This document shows positions 57,612 through 64,000 of a DNA stretch of 64,000 nt, one piece after another. The position numbers and the translations under genes were made by a program. The stretch's first letter is position 1. Each line of letters begins with the position of its first letter. Source of the stretch: VXNE01 sp965116625 (GTDB taxonomy: Bacteria > Pseudomonadota > Gammaproteobacteria > Pseudomonadales > Azotimanducaceae); NCBI GenBank assembly GCA_965116625.1, contig OZ220717.1, forward strand, positions 992,001 through 1,056,000. The letters are read 5' to 3'. Under the pieces are notes generated by a model. It had not been told where the DNA came from. It saw nothing but the letters and a program-made list of their open reading frames with translations, and did not search any database.

Positions 57612-58120
57612 TGAACGAAAGGGAAGATCAAGCACTGCGGGATGAAATCAGGGCATTGCCGGAACTCGATCCACCGCCGGGCCTCCGGGACCGCGTGATG
57701 GCGATCTCGGCGGAGCGACAGCCGAGGACGACGGCGAGAACGCCGCTGGCACTGGCTGCGTGCCTGGTCGCCGCCGTGGCCCTTTCCGTGCTCGTCGTGG
57801 AACGGTCCGGGCGCGAAGGCGACACGGGCCCGCAGGTGCTTGCGGCGCAGGCATCGGTGCCGGACCTTATTGCCGAGTCACAAAGGCTCGAGGAACGTTT
57901 GCGCTCGATGCCGTTCCACGGCGCCTACAGCGATACGGGCCGCGTGCTCGCCTACCGCATCGCGGATGTGGACGGCGCGCTCAATGCCATGTACCTGCGG
58001 GACACGGGCGCTAGTGATGAGCGGGCACGCCTGCTGCATCAGCGAGTCGTACTCCTGCAGAGCCTGGTGGAGGTCGAATCACAGGATAGGGGCGCCGCAA
58101 TCGTCAGGGCGGCGTTTTAG
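57611..58120 (+). CDS. Probable membrane anti-sigma factor
   Basis: 169 residues. Short cytoplasmic N-terminus (NEREDQALRDEIRALPELDPPPGLRDRVM), one membrane helix (PLALAACLVAAVALSVLVV) and a periplasmic domain of about 100 residues with helices (LIAESQRLEERLRSM; RARLLHQRVVLLQSLVEVE). The layout and the overlapped start (TGATG) are those of anti-sigma factors, but the classical zinc motif is absent, so it is assigned by position and topology. Confidence 0.65.
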   Translation: MNEREDQALRDEIRALPELDPPPGLRDRVMAISAERQPRTTARTPLALAACLVAAVALSVLVVERSGREGDTGPQVLAAQASVPDLIAESQRLEERLRSMPFHGAYSDTGRVLAYRIADVDGALNAMYLRDTGASDERARLLHQRVVLLQSLVEVESQDRGAAIVRAAF

Positions 58121-58144
58121 TGTTGAAAATTTGAGAGGTACACA

Positions 58145-59008
58145 ATGAAGAGATGGACGATATTCCTGGTATGCGCTTTTGCCGCAGTCACGGTGTCGGC
58201 TGCAGCGCCGGAGACCGACGAGTCGGTTGAGGACCGCCTGGAAAAGGCTCGGGAGATGCTTGACCAGGCGGCTGGAAAGTTTGCCGAGCACGTCACCGAA
58301 TACGTCGGCACGTTCGATGTGGAGCGGTGGTCCGACCGACCGTTCCTCGGCATCATGATCGCGACACAGGATGAAGAGGGTGTTCGGGTCGCCAGCGTCA
58401 CCCCGGGTGGTGGTGCCGAAGACGCCGGCATCAGGGCAGATGATGTTGTCGTGCGCGTCAACAACGCCCGTCTCACCGGCTCGCAGGCGCCAATCGTTCT
58501 GCTTCACGAGGCGCTGGATGGTGTCGAGAAAGGCGAGAAGGTCGAAGTGGAACTGCTGCGCGACGGCGAGGCGATGACGGTGGATGTGGCGCCGCAGATG
58601 GGCATCAGGGCCCATATCCTGAATATGCAACCCGCCACTTCCTTTACGTCCTTTGCGTCGCCCTCGAACATTTGGTCGGGGTGGAATGACCATCGTCGAC
58701 AGCAGGCATTCGGTTTCAAGCTCGTTGATATCGGCGAAACGCTGGGGGCTTACTTCGGTGTCGATGGCGGGGTGCTCGTGCTGACGGCCGAGGACGACAG
58801 CGACTTGCTGCCAGGCGACATCGTGCAGCGGGTTGGTGAAGACGACGTGACCGACGCGGAAGACGCCTACATGGCCGTTGCGGAAGCGGAGGAGTCGACC
58901 AAGGTCGTGGTACGAAGGAGCGGCAAGCGCAAGACCGTCACCGTCGATCCGATCGAAGGCGTGAAGGTACGCAAGTCGATCGAGTTCACCGGCAAGACCG
59001 AGCGGTAA
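58145..59008 (+). CDS. Periplasmic double-PDZ protein without protease domain
   Basis: 287 residues. Signal peptide (MKRWTIFLVCAFAAVTVSAAA), a helical region (VEDRLEKAREMLDQAAGKFAEHVTEYV), PDZ 1 (FLGIMIATQDEEGVRVASVTPGGGAEDAGIRADDVVVRVNN) and PDZ 2 (GAYFGVDGGVLVLTAEDDSDLLPGDIVQRVGEDDV). No Ser protease triad, unlike DegS/DegP. Directly after the sigma/anti-sigma pair it may sense misfolded C-termini or bind the anti-sigma factor, giving a small envelope-stress set. Codon use is normal for the window. Confidence 0.82.
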   Translation: MKRWTIFLVCAFAAVTVSAAAPETDESVEDRLEKAREMLDQAAGKFAEHVTEYVGTFDVERWSDRPFLGIMIATQDEEGVRVASVTPGGGAEDAGIRADDVVVRVNNARLTGSQAPIVLLHEALDGVEKGEKVEVELLRDGEAMTVDVAPQMGIRAHILNMQPATSFTSFASPSNIWSGWNDHRRQQAFGFKLVDIGETLGAYFGVDGGVLVLTAEDDSDLLPGDIVQRVGEDDVTDAEDAYMAVAEAEESTKVVVRRSGKRKTVTVDPIEGVKVRKSIEFTGKTER

Positions 59009-59016
59009 CTCCCTTT

Positions 59017-59052
59017 GGGCAGGTCTTGCCCCGGCATCGAAGTGTCTTCGAT
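59017..59052 (+). terminator. Tandem hairpins after the PDZ gene
   Basis: GGGCA-GGTCT-TGCCC (59017-59031) and ATCGAAG-TGT-CTTCGAT (59036-59052), the first starting nine bases after the stop. No T run, so they would be Rho-dependent or 3' protective structures. Confidence 0.45.
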
Positions 59053-59091
59053 CCCGTGGATTGAGCCGCACGGGAGGAGACCGTTGTGAGA

Positions 59092-59139
59092 ATCGGTGTA
59101 TTGGTGCTATGGTGCATTGATGAATTGGTGAATTGATCG
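59092..59139. repeat. Six tandem 8-base units upstream of the RHH/PIN pair
   Basis: ATCGGTGT, ATTGGTGC, TATGGTGC, ATTGATGA, ATTGGTGA and ATTGATCG follow without gaps; consensus ATTGGTGN. The array stops exactly at the ribosome site GGAGGG of the antitoxin gene. Position suits an array of antitoxin binding sites; replication slippage is the other explanation. Confidence 0.7.
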
Positions 59140-59150
59140 GAGGGCACACC

Positions 59151-59390
59151 ATGATCCGTCTCACCATCAGCTTGGCTGATCACACTCATCGCGCGCTGAA
59201 AGAGGCCGCAGCCCGACAGAATCGTTCGATGACCTCCATCATTGAGGAGAGCTTGGAGTTGAGCGGCATCCGACCCTACGACACCGCCAGGGATATCGTC
59301 GCCAAGGCGCGGGCAAAGTCGCGACTGGAGGCCGAGCGCGCGATGGACCTTGCGGTGGAGGAAACGAGACTGTTCCGCAAGGGTCAGTAA
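59151..59390 (+). CDS. Ribbon-helix-helix antitoxin
   Basis: 79 residues. MIRLTISLADHTHRALKEAAARQNRSMTSIIEESLELSGI is a RHH (Arc/MetJ) DNA-binding domain; the tail (ARDIVAKARAKSRLEAERAMDLAVEETRLFRKGQ) is helical and charged as in toxin-binding tails. ATG 59151 with GGAGGG seven bases before. The PIN gene begins 52 bases downstream. Expected to bind the 8-base array just upstream. Confidence 0.78.
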   Translation: MIRLTISLADHTHRALKEAAARQNRSMTSIIEESLELSGIRPYDTARDIVAKARAKSRLEAERAMDLAVEETRLFRKGQ

Positions 59391-59442
59391 GCCGGTACCA
59401 CGGCAAAGCGTCAAGGCGAAGGAAAGGGTCGGAGACGCGTCG

Positions 59443-59892
59443 GTGGCGCGAGTTCTGTGTGTCATCGATACAAACGTCGTCGTTTCGGGTTTGATCGGCA
59501 AGGACTCGGACAGTCCCCCGGCACGAGTTCTCAACGCTATGCTCGATGGCGAAATCGCCTACCTGATGTCGAGCGACCTCCTCGACGAATACTTGGCCGT
59601 GTTGCGTCGTCCGCGTCTCGTTCGGGTGCATGGACTCACGGAGGAAGAACTGGATCTGGTGATCACCGACCTTGTCGCCAATGCCGTCTGGCGTGAACCG
59701 GCTAGCGATTCGGCTGGTGGCCTGACCGTTTCTGCTCCGGACAAGGGAGACAACCATTTGTGGGCATTGCTCGCGAGCCAACCTCAGGCGCTGCTCGTGA
59801 CGGGTGACCATCTTCTCCTGGAGAAGCCCCCGGGGCTGGATTCCGTGATTCCTCCCCGACAATTCGTCGATACGTTTCTTTCCCGGCACTAG
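59443..59892 (+). CDS. PIN-domain toxin (COG1569 type)
   Basis: 149 residues from GTG 59443. PIN fold acids: VLCVIDTNVVVSGLI (Asp), SSDLLDEYLAVLRRP (Asp/Glu) and PDKGDNHLWALLASQPQALLVTGDHLLL (Asp), the order of the COG1569 putative toxin group. The frame is open further upstream but overlaps the antitoxin. The TAG stop lies inside the CTAG left end of repeat R2 copy A, so the last codon may have been set by the insertion. Confidence 0.82.
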   Translation: MARVLCVIDTNVVVSGLIGKDSDSPPARVLNAMLDGEIAYLMSSDLLDEYLAVLRRPRLVRVHGLTEEELDLVITDLVANAVWREPASDSAGGLTVSAPDKGDNHLWALLASQPQALLVTGDHLLLEKPPGLDSVIPPRQFVDTFLSRH

Positions 59893-60006
59893 CGCCATGA
59901 AACCCGTCGGCCCTTCGGGCGCGCCGTGTTTCACCCCCGCCCAGGCCCACCTATGATCCTGCGCCTTGATCGGCACTTCGTGCCGTTCTACGGCGCAGCT
60001 CCCTAG
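59889..60006. repeat. Interspersed repeat family R2, copy A (full length)
   Basis: 118 bases from CTAG to CTAG. Left part TAGCGCCATGAAACCCGTCG with hairpin GCCC-TTC-GGGC (59910-59920), then CCGTGTTTCACCCCCGCCC, a second hairpin CGGCAC-TTC-GTGCCG (59971-59985) and CGCAGCTCCCTAG. It overlaps the PIN-toxin stop on the left and ends 19 bases from the ABC-F stop on the right, a convergent gene junction. Confidence 0.75.
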
Positions 60007-60024
60007 CCCGCCTGTGGACGAAGG

Positions 60025-61887
60025 CTACTCGGCCTCCGCCTCCTCGATTCGCTCCTGGACTTCGAGCCAGGCGGTCTCCGCCTCGGCCAGCTCTTTCCTC
60101 ACTCTGCCTCGCCGGGCCAGCATTTCGCTGATGCGTTCCGGCGAGGCAAGTTCGTAGGTGGCACTGGCACCCAGCACCGTGTTGAGTTCGTCGAGTTCCT
60201 CTCCGCACCGCTCCATGTCCCGCTCGAGTGCGTCCCGCCGCTGCCGCAGGGGCCGCGACGCTTCGCGCCTTTCGGCCCGCTTGCGTCGTAGCGCCCGTTT
60301 CTGATCCTCCTGCCGTTTCGGTTCGGGACGCTTTCGCATCTCCGCGTAGGCGTCGATATCGTTTTCGAATCGCGTCACGGTGCCGTTCGCCACGAGCCAC
60401 AGGTCGTCCACGCACTCGCGCAGCAGGTGGCGGTCATGGGACACCAGCAGCAGCGCGCCGTCGTATTCCTGGAGTGCCACGGCGAGGGCTTCGCGCATGT
60501 CGAGGTCGAGGTGGTTGGTCGGTTCGTCCAGTAGCAGGACGGCGGGTTTCGAGCGGGCGATCAGGGCGAGCACGAGGCGCGCTCGCTCGCCGCCGGAGAG
60601 TGTCGACGCCGGGCGCGTCGCCATATCGCTGCCGAATCCCCAGCCACCGAGGTAGTCGCGCGCTGCCTGCTCGCTGACCGCATCCCCCGGGGCGGCCAAC
60701 AGGTTGGCCAGGGCGGACTGCCCTGCATCCAGCGTCTCCATCTGGTGCTGCGCGAAGTAACCGGCGCTGCCGGCGCGCTCGAAGTCTCCGTCGAGCACGC
60801 CCATCTCCCCCGCGAGGACCTTCAGCAGCGTCGTCTTGCCGGCACCGTTGACGCCAAGGATTCCGATGCGGTCCCGCGCATAGACCCGCAGGGTCAGGTC
60901 CTTGAGGATCGGGGCGCCGTTGTATCCGATGGAGGCGTCATCGACGGAAATGATCGGGTTCGGCAGCTTGTCCGGGTTCGGGAACGCGAATCGGTAGGGG
61001 GACTCGGCGAGTACCGGGGCGACACGCGCCATGCGGTCCAGCGCCTTCAGGCGGCTCTGCACCTGTCGCGCCTTGGTTGCCTTGGCGCGGAACCGGTTCG
61101 CGAACTGGTGGATGCGTGCGATCTCTTGCTGCTGCCGCTCATACAGGGCGGCCTGCCGCGTCAGCGCTTCCGCGCGCCGGCGCTCGTAGGTGGAATAGTT
61201 GCCCGAATACAACGTGGCCTGGCCGTCGGCCACATGCACGATTTCCTCGCAGACCGCGTCGAGGAAGTCGCGATCATGGGAGATCGTGAGTAGCGTGCCG
61301 GGATATCGGCCGAGCCAGGTCTCCAGCCAAAGCGATGCGTCGAGGTCGAGATGGTTGGTGGGTTCGTCCAGCAGCAACAGGTCGGAAGGCGCCATCAACG
61401 TGCGTGCGAGGTTCAGCCGAATCCTCCATCCACCGGAGAACTCGCGGTGCGCCTTGTGGACATCGTCGCCCCGAAACCCGAGTCCGTGGAGGATTGCCCC
61501 GGCGCGGGCGGGGGCGTCATACCCTCCCATGTCCTCGAAACTGGAGAGGAGATTGGCGAGTCCCTCGTGATCGCCCTCGTGCGCTGCCTTCTCGATCTTC
61601 GACTCGACCCGGCGCAACTGGCGGTCTCCGTCGATCACGAAGTCCAGTGCCTGGCGGGGACTGGGCGCGATGTGCTGATCGAGCGTTGCCACGCGCCATC
61701 CCCGGGGATAGACGACGTCCCCCTCCTCCGGCGTCAGCCGCCGCAGGATGAGTTCGAACAGCGTGGTCTTGCCTGCGCCATTGCGTCCGACGACCCCAAC
61801 CGAGTGCCCGGCATGCACGGTCATGCTGGCATCTTCGAAGAGAAGTTTGCCTCCGCGTTTGAGCAGAATGTTCCGAAGTTGCAGCAT
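60025..61887 (-). CDS. ABC-F family ATPase, YheS/Uup-like
   Basis: 620 residues with two ABC domains. First: Walker A GRNGAGKTT, signature EFSGGWRIRLNLA, Walker B LLLLDEPTNHLD. Second: GVNGAGKTT, TLSGGERARLVLA and LLLDEPTNHLD. Between them is the linker of about 60 residues (Arg/Lys-rich, ARIHQFANRFRAKATKARQVQSRLKALDRM) that reaches toward the ribosome, and at the end a Lys/Arg-rich coiled coil (YheS type). No membrane domain. A translation factor rather than an exporter. Divergent from the glutaredoxin. Confidence 0.9.
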   Translation of the reverse strand: MLQLRNILLKRGGKLLFEDASMTVHAGHSVGVVGRNGAGKTTLFELILRRLTPEEGDVVYPRGWRVATLDQHIAPSPRQALDFVIDGDRQLRRVESKIEKAAHEGDHEGLANLLSSFEDMGGYDAPARAGAILHGLGFRGDDVHKAHREFSGGWRIRLNLARTLMAPSDLLLLDEPTNHLDLDASLWLETWLGRYPGTLLTISHDRDFLDAVCEEIVHVADGQATLYSGNYSTYERRRAEALTRQAALYERQQQEIARIHQFANRFRAKATKARQVQSRLKALDRMARVAPVLAESPYRFAFPNPDKLPNPIISVDDASIGYNGAPILKDLTLRVYARDRIGILGVNGAGKTTLLKVLAGEMGVLDGDFERAGSAGYFAQHQMETLDAGQSALANLLAAPGDAVSEQAARDYLGGWGFGSDMATRPASTLSGGERARLVLALIARSKPAVLLLDEPTNHLDLDMREALAVALQEYDGALLLVSHDRHLLRECVDDLWLVANGTVTRFENDIDAYAEMRKRPEPKRQEDQKRALRRKRAERREASRPLRQRRDALERDMERCGEELDELNTVLGASATYELASPERISEMLARRGRVRKELAEAETAWLEVQERIEEAEAE

Positions 61888-61954
61888 GGGGCTTTCGTTC
61901 TACGTCTTTAGTTCTAAAATGGGCGCGAACGCAGTCAACGTACTCGAGGCCGGA

Positions 61955-62296
61955 ATGAGCCAGGAAACCATCGACACGATCAAGTCGCAGATCGAGGGCA
62001 ACCCGATCTTGCTTTATATGAAAGGCTCGCCGCAAGCGCCGATGTGCGGGTTTTCGGCGCAGACGGTGCAGTGTCTCGTGGCCTGTGGTGAACGTTTTGC
62101 CTACGTCGACATCCTGGGCAACCCCGATATCCGTGCGACCCTCCCCGAATACGCGAACTGGCCGACTTTTCCCCAGCTCTACGTCAACGGCGAGCTGGTC
62201 GGGGGTTGCGACATAGTGACCGAGATGTTCCAGGCCGGTGAACTGCAGCCCCTGATCAAGGAGGCGGCGGCGAGCGAAGAAGAGGATACGGGCTAG
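61955..62296 (+). CDS. grxD: Monothiol glutaredoxin, Grx4 type
   Basis: 113 residues. CGFS active site in MKGSPQAPMCGFSAQTVQCL, preceded by NPILLYMKG, and WPTFPQLYVNGELVGGCDIVTEMFQAGEL at the end, a complete Grx4 domain. Binds a 2Fe-2S cluster with glutathione and passes it on, often with BolA. ATG 61955 fits the family (SQETIDTIKSQIEGN). The 3-methyladenine glycosylase follows 24 bases later. Confidence 0.94.
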   Translation: MSQETIDTIKSQIEGNPILLYMKGSPQAPMCGFSAQTVQCLVACGERFAYVDILGNPDIRATLPEYANWPTFPQLYVNGELVGGCDIVTEMFQAGELQPLIKEAAASEEEDTG

Positions 62297-62320
62297 GGAC
62301 TGATCCCGGGCGCCTTCAAG

Positions 62321-62878
62321 GTGGACCGGGCATTTTTCTGTCGGGACCCTCGAGAAGTCGCCTTCGATCTGCTCGGAACGATGCTGGTCCACGGTCCCGT
62401 TGCGGGGCGCATCGTCGAGACCGAAGCCTATCTCTCCGAGGGCGACCCGGCGGCCCATGCCTTTCGGGGCCGAACCCGGCGCACCGAGGTGCTGTTCGGT
62501 CCTCCCGGATACGCGTATGTCTTTCGGACCCGCCAGCATGCCTGTCTGAACGTCGTCGCCGAGCCAGTGGACGTGCCGGGGTGCGTGCTCATCCGGGCGG
62601 TAGCGCCCGTCGCGGGCATTGACGTCATGCGCGAGCGCCGGCCTGGGATGCCCGATACGCAGTTGACGAACGGGCCGGCAAAGCTCTGCCAGGCGTTCGA
62701 TATCGACATGCGCCACTACGGCGTCGATCTGTGCGATGGCGGGGGTCTCTATCTCGATCAAGGGCCGGTAGGCGATGCACCGACCGTGATGACCGGCTCT
62801 CGCGTTGGCGTTGGCGCCGCGAAGAATGCGCCCTTGCGCTACTACGTGAGCCAAGACGCTTTCGCGTCGCGACTTTAG
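62321..62878 (+). CDS. DNA-3-methyladenine glycosylase (AAG/Mpg type)
   Basis: 185 residues. Family order: DPREVAFDLLGTMLVHGPVAGRIVETEAYLSEGDPAAHAFRGRTRRTEVLFGPPGYAYVF with the catalytic Glu in IVETEAY, then ACLNVV, VLIRAVAPV, LTNGPAKLCQAFDI and the late Arg region. Removes alkylated adenines in base excision repair. GTG start at 62321 before MDRAFFCRD. Ends well before parD. Confidence 0.93.
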   Translation: MDRAFFCRDPREVAFDLLGTMLVHGPVAGRIVETEAYLSEGDPAAHAFRGRTRRTEVLFGPPGYAYVFRTRQHACLNVVAEPVDVPGCVLIRAVAPVAGIDVMRERRPGMPDTQLTNGPAKLCQAFDIDMRHYGVDLCDGGGLYLDQGPVGDAPTVMTGSRVGVGAAKNAPLRYYVSQDAFASRL

Positions 62879-63033
62879 CGACACACCCTGTTGGATTCGC
62901 TGCACGTGTTCCGACGGCAATGCACCAACGCGTGGAATTCGTAATGACGTCGACTCGGGTGCCTCCGCGCCCTTGACGAGCCAGTCGCGGAATATCAGTA
63001 TCTGCCAATATTTGACATTATCATGGTGACCGA

Positions 63034-63276
63034 ATGCCGAATGTACACCTGACTCAGCCGATGGAAGCCTATGTCAGAAACCAGATCAGATCGGGTGCCT
63101 ATGCCAATCTCAGCGAGGTCGTACGTGCAGGAGTGCGCTTGCTCATGGAGCGGGACGGCGCGCGGCAATTCTATGCGTTGAAGGAGGACCTGCAAGAGGC
63201 CATGCGGGATGCTGAAGCGGGTGGGTTCGAGGAGTTCGATCCTGCAGCCTATGAACCGGACTCCGACGCGAGATAG
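63034..63276 (+). CDS. parD: ParD-type antitoxin
   Basis: 80 residues. N-terminal ribbon-helix-helix (MPNVHLTQPMEAYVRNQIRSGAYANLSEVVRAGVRLLMER) and an acidic, disordered tail (DAEAGGFEEFDPAAYEPDSD) as in ParD/CopG-ParD. ATG 63034. Upstream the AT-rich stretch GAATATCAGTATCTGCCAATATTTGACATTATC (63 kb side, about 62986-63022) contains promoter-like elements and repeated TAT motifs and is the likely autoregulatory site. parE starts six bases after the stop. Confidence 0.9.
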   Translation: MPNVHLTQPMEAYVRNQIRSGAYANLSEVVRAGVRLLMERDGARQFYALKEDLQEAMRDAEAGGFEEFDPAAYEPDSDAR

Positions 63277-63281
63277 ACCAT

Positions 63282-63599
63282 ATGGCGATCAGGCTGTCCC
63301 GGTTGGCGCAGCGCGATCTGGATGAAATCCGGCGGTACACGGTGGAGACATGGGGTCGTACCCAATGGTTAACCTACTACCGGGGTTTGGTGCGAACCTT
63401 TGACGGGATAACGGCGAATCCGGCCGGGGGCCGTGATCGAAGCCTGTTCGCGCCCGGCCTGCGCTCGGTGAACTACGGGAGACACGTCATATTCTATGCG
63501 CGGATCGCTGCGGCTGACGGTGAGCCCGTGATCCTGCGGATTGTTCATGGGCGCCGCAATTTGCCGGCGCTGGTGTATTACGAGGACATTAGCGGGTGA
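63282..63599 (+). CDS. parE: ParE-type toxin
   Basis: 105 residues of the RelE/ParE fold: MAIRLSRLAQRDLDEIRRYTVETWGRTQW, then LRSVNYGRHVIFYARI and ILRIVHGRRN, the standard ParE pattern with no RNase catalytic triad. ParE inhibits DNA gyrase. Together with parD an apparently intact type II pair. Convergent with the acyl-CoA synthetase fragment. Confidence 0.9.
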   Translation: MAIRLSRLAQRDLDEIRRYTVETWGRTQWLTYYRGLVRTFDGITANPAGGRDRSLFAPGLRSVNYGRHVIFYARIAAADGEPVILRIVHGRRNLPALVYYEDISG

Positions 63600-63681
63600 C
63601 GGTGCTGCTGACTGCTGCCGGTCGCATCGCCTTAGTGGAACTCCGGCGGCCCGCGTGTGCCGTGCCGATGATATTGAGGTA

Positions 63682-64000
63682 TCAGGTGCTGCCCGCCATC
63701 GACTCCGTCAGGCGCGCACGCACCTCTCGCCGCAGCAGTTTTCCCGTCTCGTTGTAGGGCAACTCGTCCCAGAACTCGAGCCGCTCCGGCACGCGGGAAG
63801 AACGCATCCGGTTACGGACCCATTGCTGCAGCGACTCGACGGTGGCGTCGTGTTTCAGCACCACGACGCCGACGACCGCCTCTCCCCACTCTTCGTCCGG
63901 CACGCCCACGATGGCGACATCGCCCACCGCGTCGTGCGTCAACATGACGTCCTCGATTTCGCCGGGCGACATGTTCTCGCCGCCGCGCACGATGACGTCG
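63682..64000 (-). CDS. Acyl-CoA synthetase / AMP-binding enzyme, C-terminal end (partial)
   Basis: The frame enters from the right edge and gives the last 105 or so residues: IVRGGENMSPGEIEDVMLTHDAVGDVAIVGVPDEEWGEAVVGVVVLK, then LEFWDELPYNETGKLLRREVRARL. This is the C-terminal domain of ANL adenylating enzymes with the A10 Lys in TGKLLRREVR and the hinge A8 motif near the edge. The substrate part lies outside the window. Confidence 0.9.
   Translation of the reverse strand, partial: DVIVRGGENMSPGEIEDVMLTHDAVGDVAIVGVPDEEWGEAVVGVVVLKHDATVESLQQWVRNRMRSSRVPERLEFWDELPYNETGKLLRREVRARLTESMAGST

Noticed and set aside
59092..59139. Possible CRISPR-like array
   Set aside because: Units are 8 bases with no spacers and there are no cas genes; it is a short tandem repeat.

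Overview
The window looks like a GC-rich gammaproteobacterial chromosome. Three neighbourhoods support this. The first is the block lptM, lysA, dapF, xerC and a YigB-like HAD phosphatase (25.6-31.0 kb, minus strand), next to argH and facing hemC-hemD-hemX-hemY (33.4-39.5 kb, plus strand). The second is the trxA-rho pair beside hemB (49.7-52.7 kb). The third is glnK-amtB behind a sigma-54 promoter (12.9-15.5 kb). Stand-alone catabolic genes (CoA-transferase, amidohydrolase, carboxylesterase, sulfotransferase, luciferase-like monooxygenase, SCP2), a large TonB receptor locus and many toxin-antitoxin remnants suggest a free-living or host-associated heterotroph. I cannot name the species.

Layout. 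0-6.2 kb: a DoxX end, a methyltransferase, oxyR divergent from katG, then an M28-like protein and a pseudouridine synthase, both with overlapping starts. 6.2-7.3 kb: an Xre regulator, the wreck of a HigBA-type toxin-antitoxin pair and tRNA-Phe. 7.3-12.8 kb: CoA-transferase, amino acid permease, amidohydrolase, cytochrome c5 and an IS4-like transposase relative. 12.8-15.6 kb: two NtrC-type sites, a sigma-54 promoter, an outer-membrane protein, glnK, amtB and a strong terminator. 15.6-25.6 kb: thrC, an orphan antitoxin, cupin, YejA-like binding protein, carboxylesterase, two very small membrane proteins behind comM, and a sugar porter coupled to a small membrane protein. 25.6-39.5 kb: the conserved lysine/heme block, interrupted by extra genes (S51 peptidase plus lipoprotein, vapBC, and an AT-richer metallo-beta-lactamase plus membrane protein pair inside the heme operon). 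39.5-49.6 kb: a TonB receptor followed by two FG-GAP/ASPIC lipoproteins, a second YejA-like binding protein and a TPR lipoprotein, apparently one operon. 49.6-64 kb: rho, trxA, hemB, luciferase-like oxidoreductase, a DUF1214-like/sulfotransferase/SCP2 operon, an ECF sigma, membrane anti-sigma and PDZ set, an RHH/PIN pair, ABC-F, glutaredoxin 4, a 3-methyladenine glycosylase, parDE and a cut-off acyl-CoA synthetase.

Three signals stand out. (1) An AT-richer two-gene module sits between an intact hemD and a diverged, frameshifted second copy of the hemD 3' end, as if an element had inserted there and rebuilt its target gene. (2) The five-gene TonB/ASPIC/binding-protein/TPR operon looks like an uncharacterised uptake system. 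(3) Two interspersed repeat families are present. One has CTAG ends, a conserved hairpin and ends that coincide with stop codons. The other lies in frame inside hemX and lptM and also just upstream of the sigma-54 promoter.
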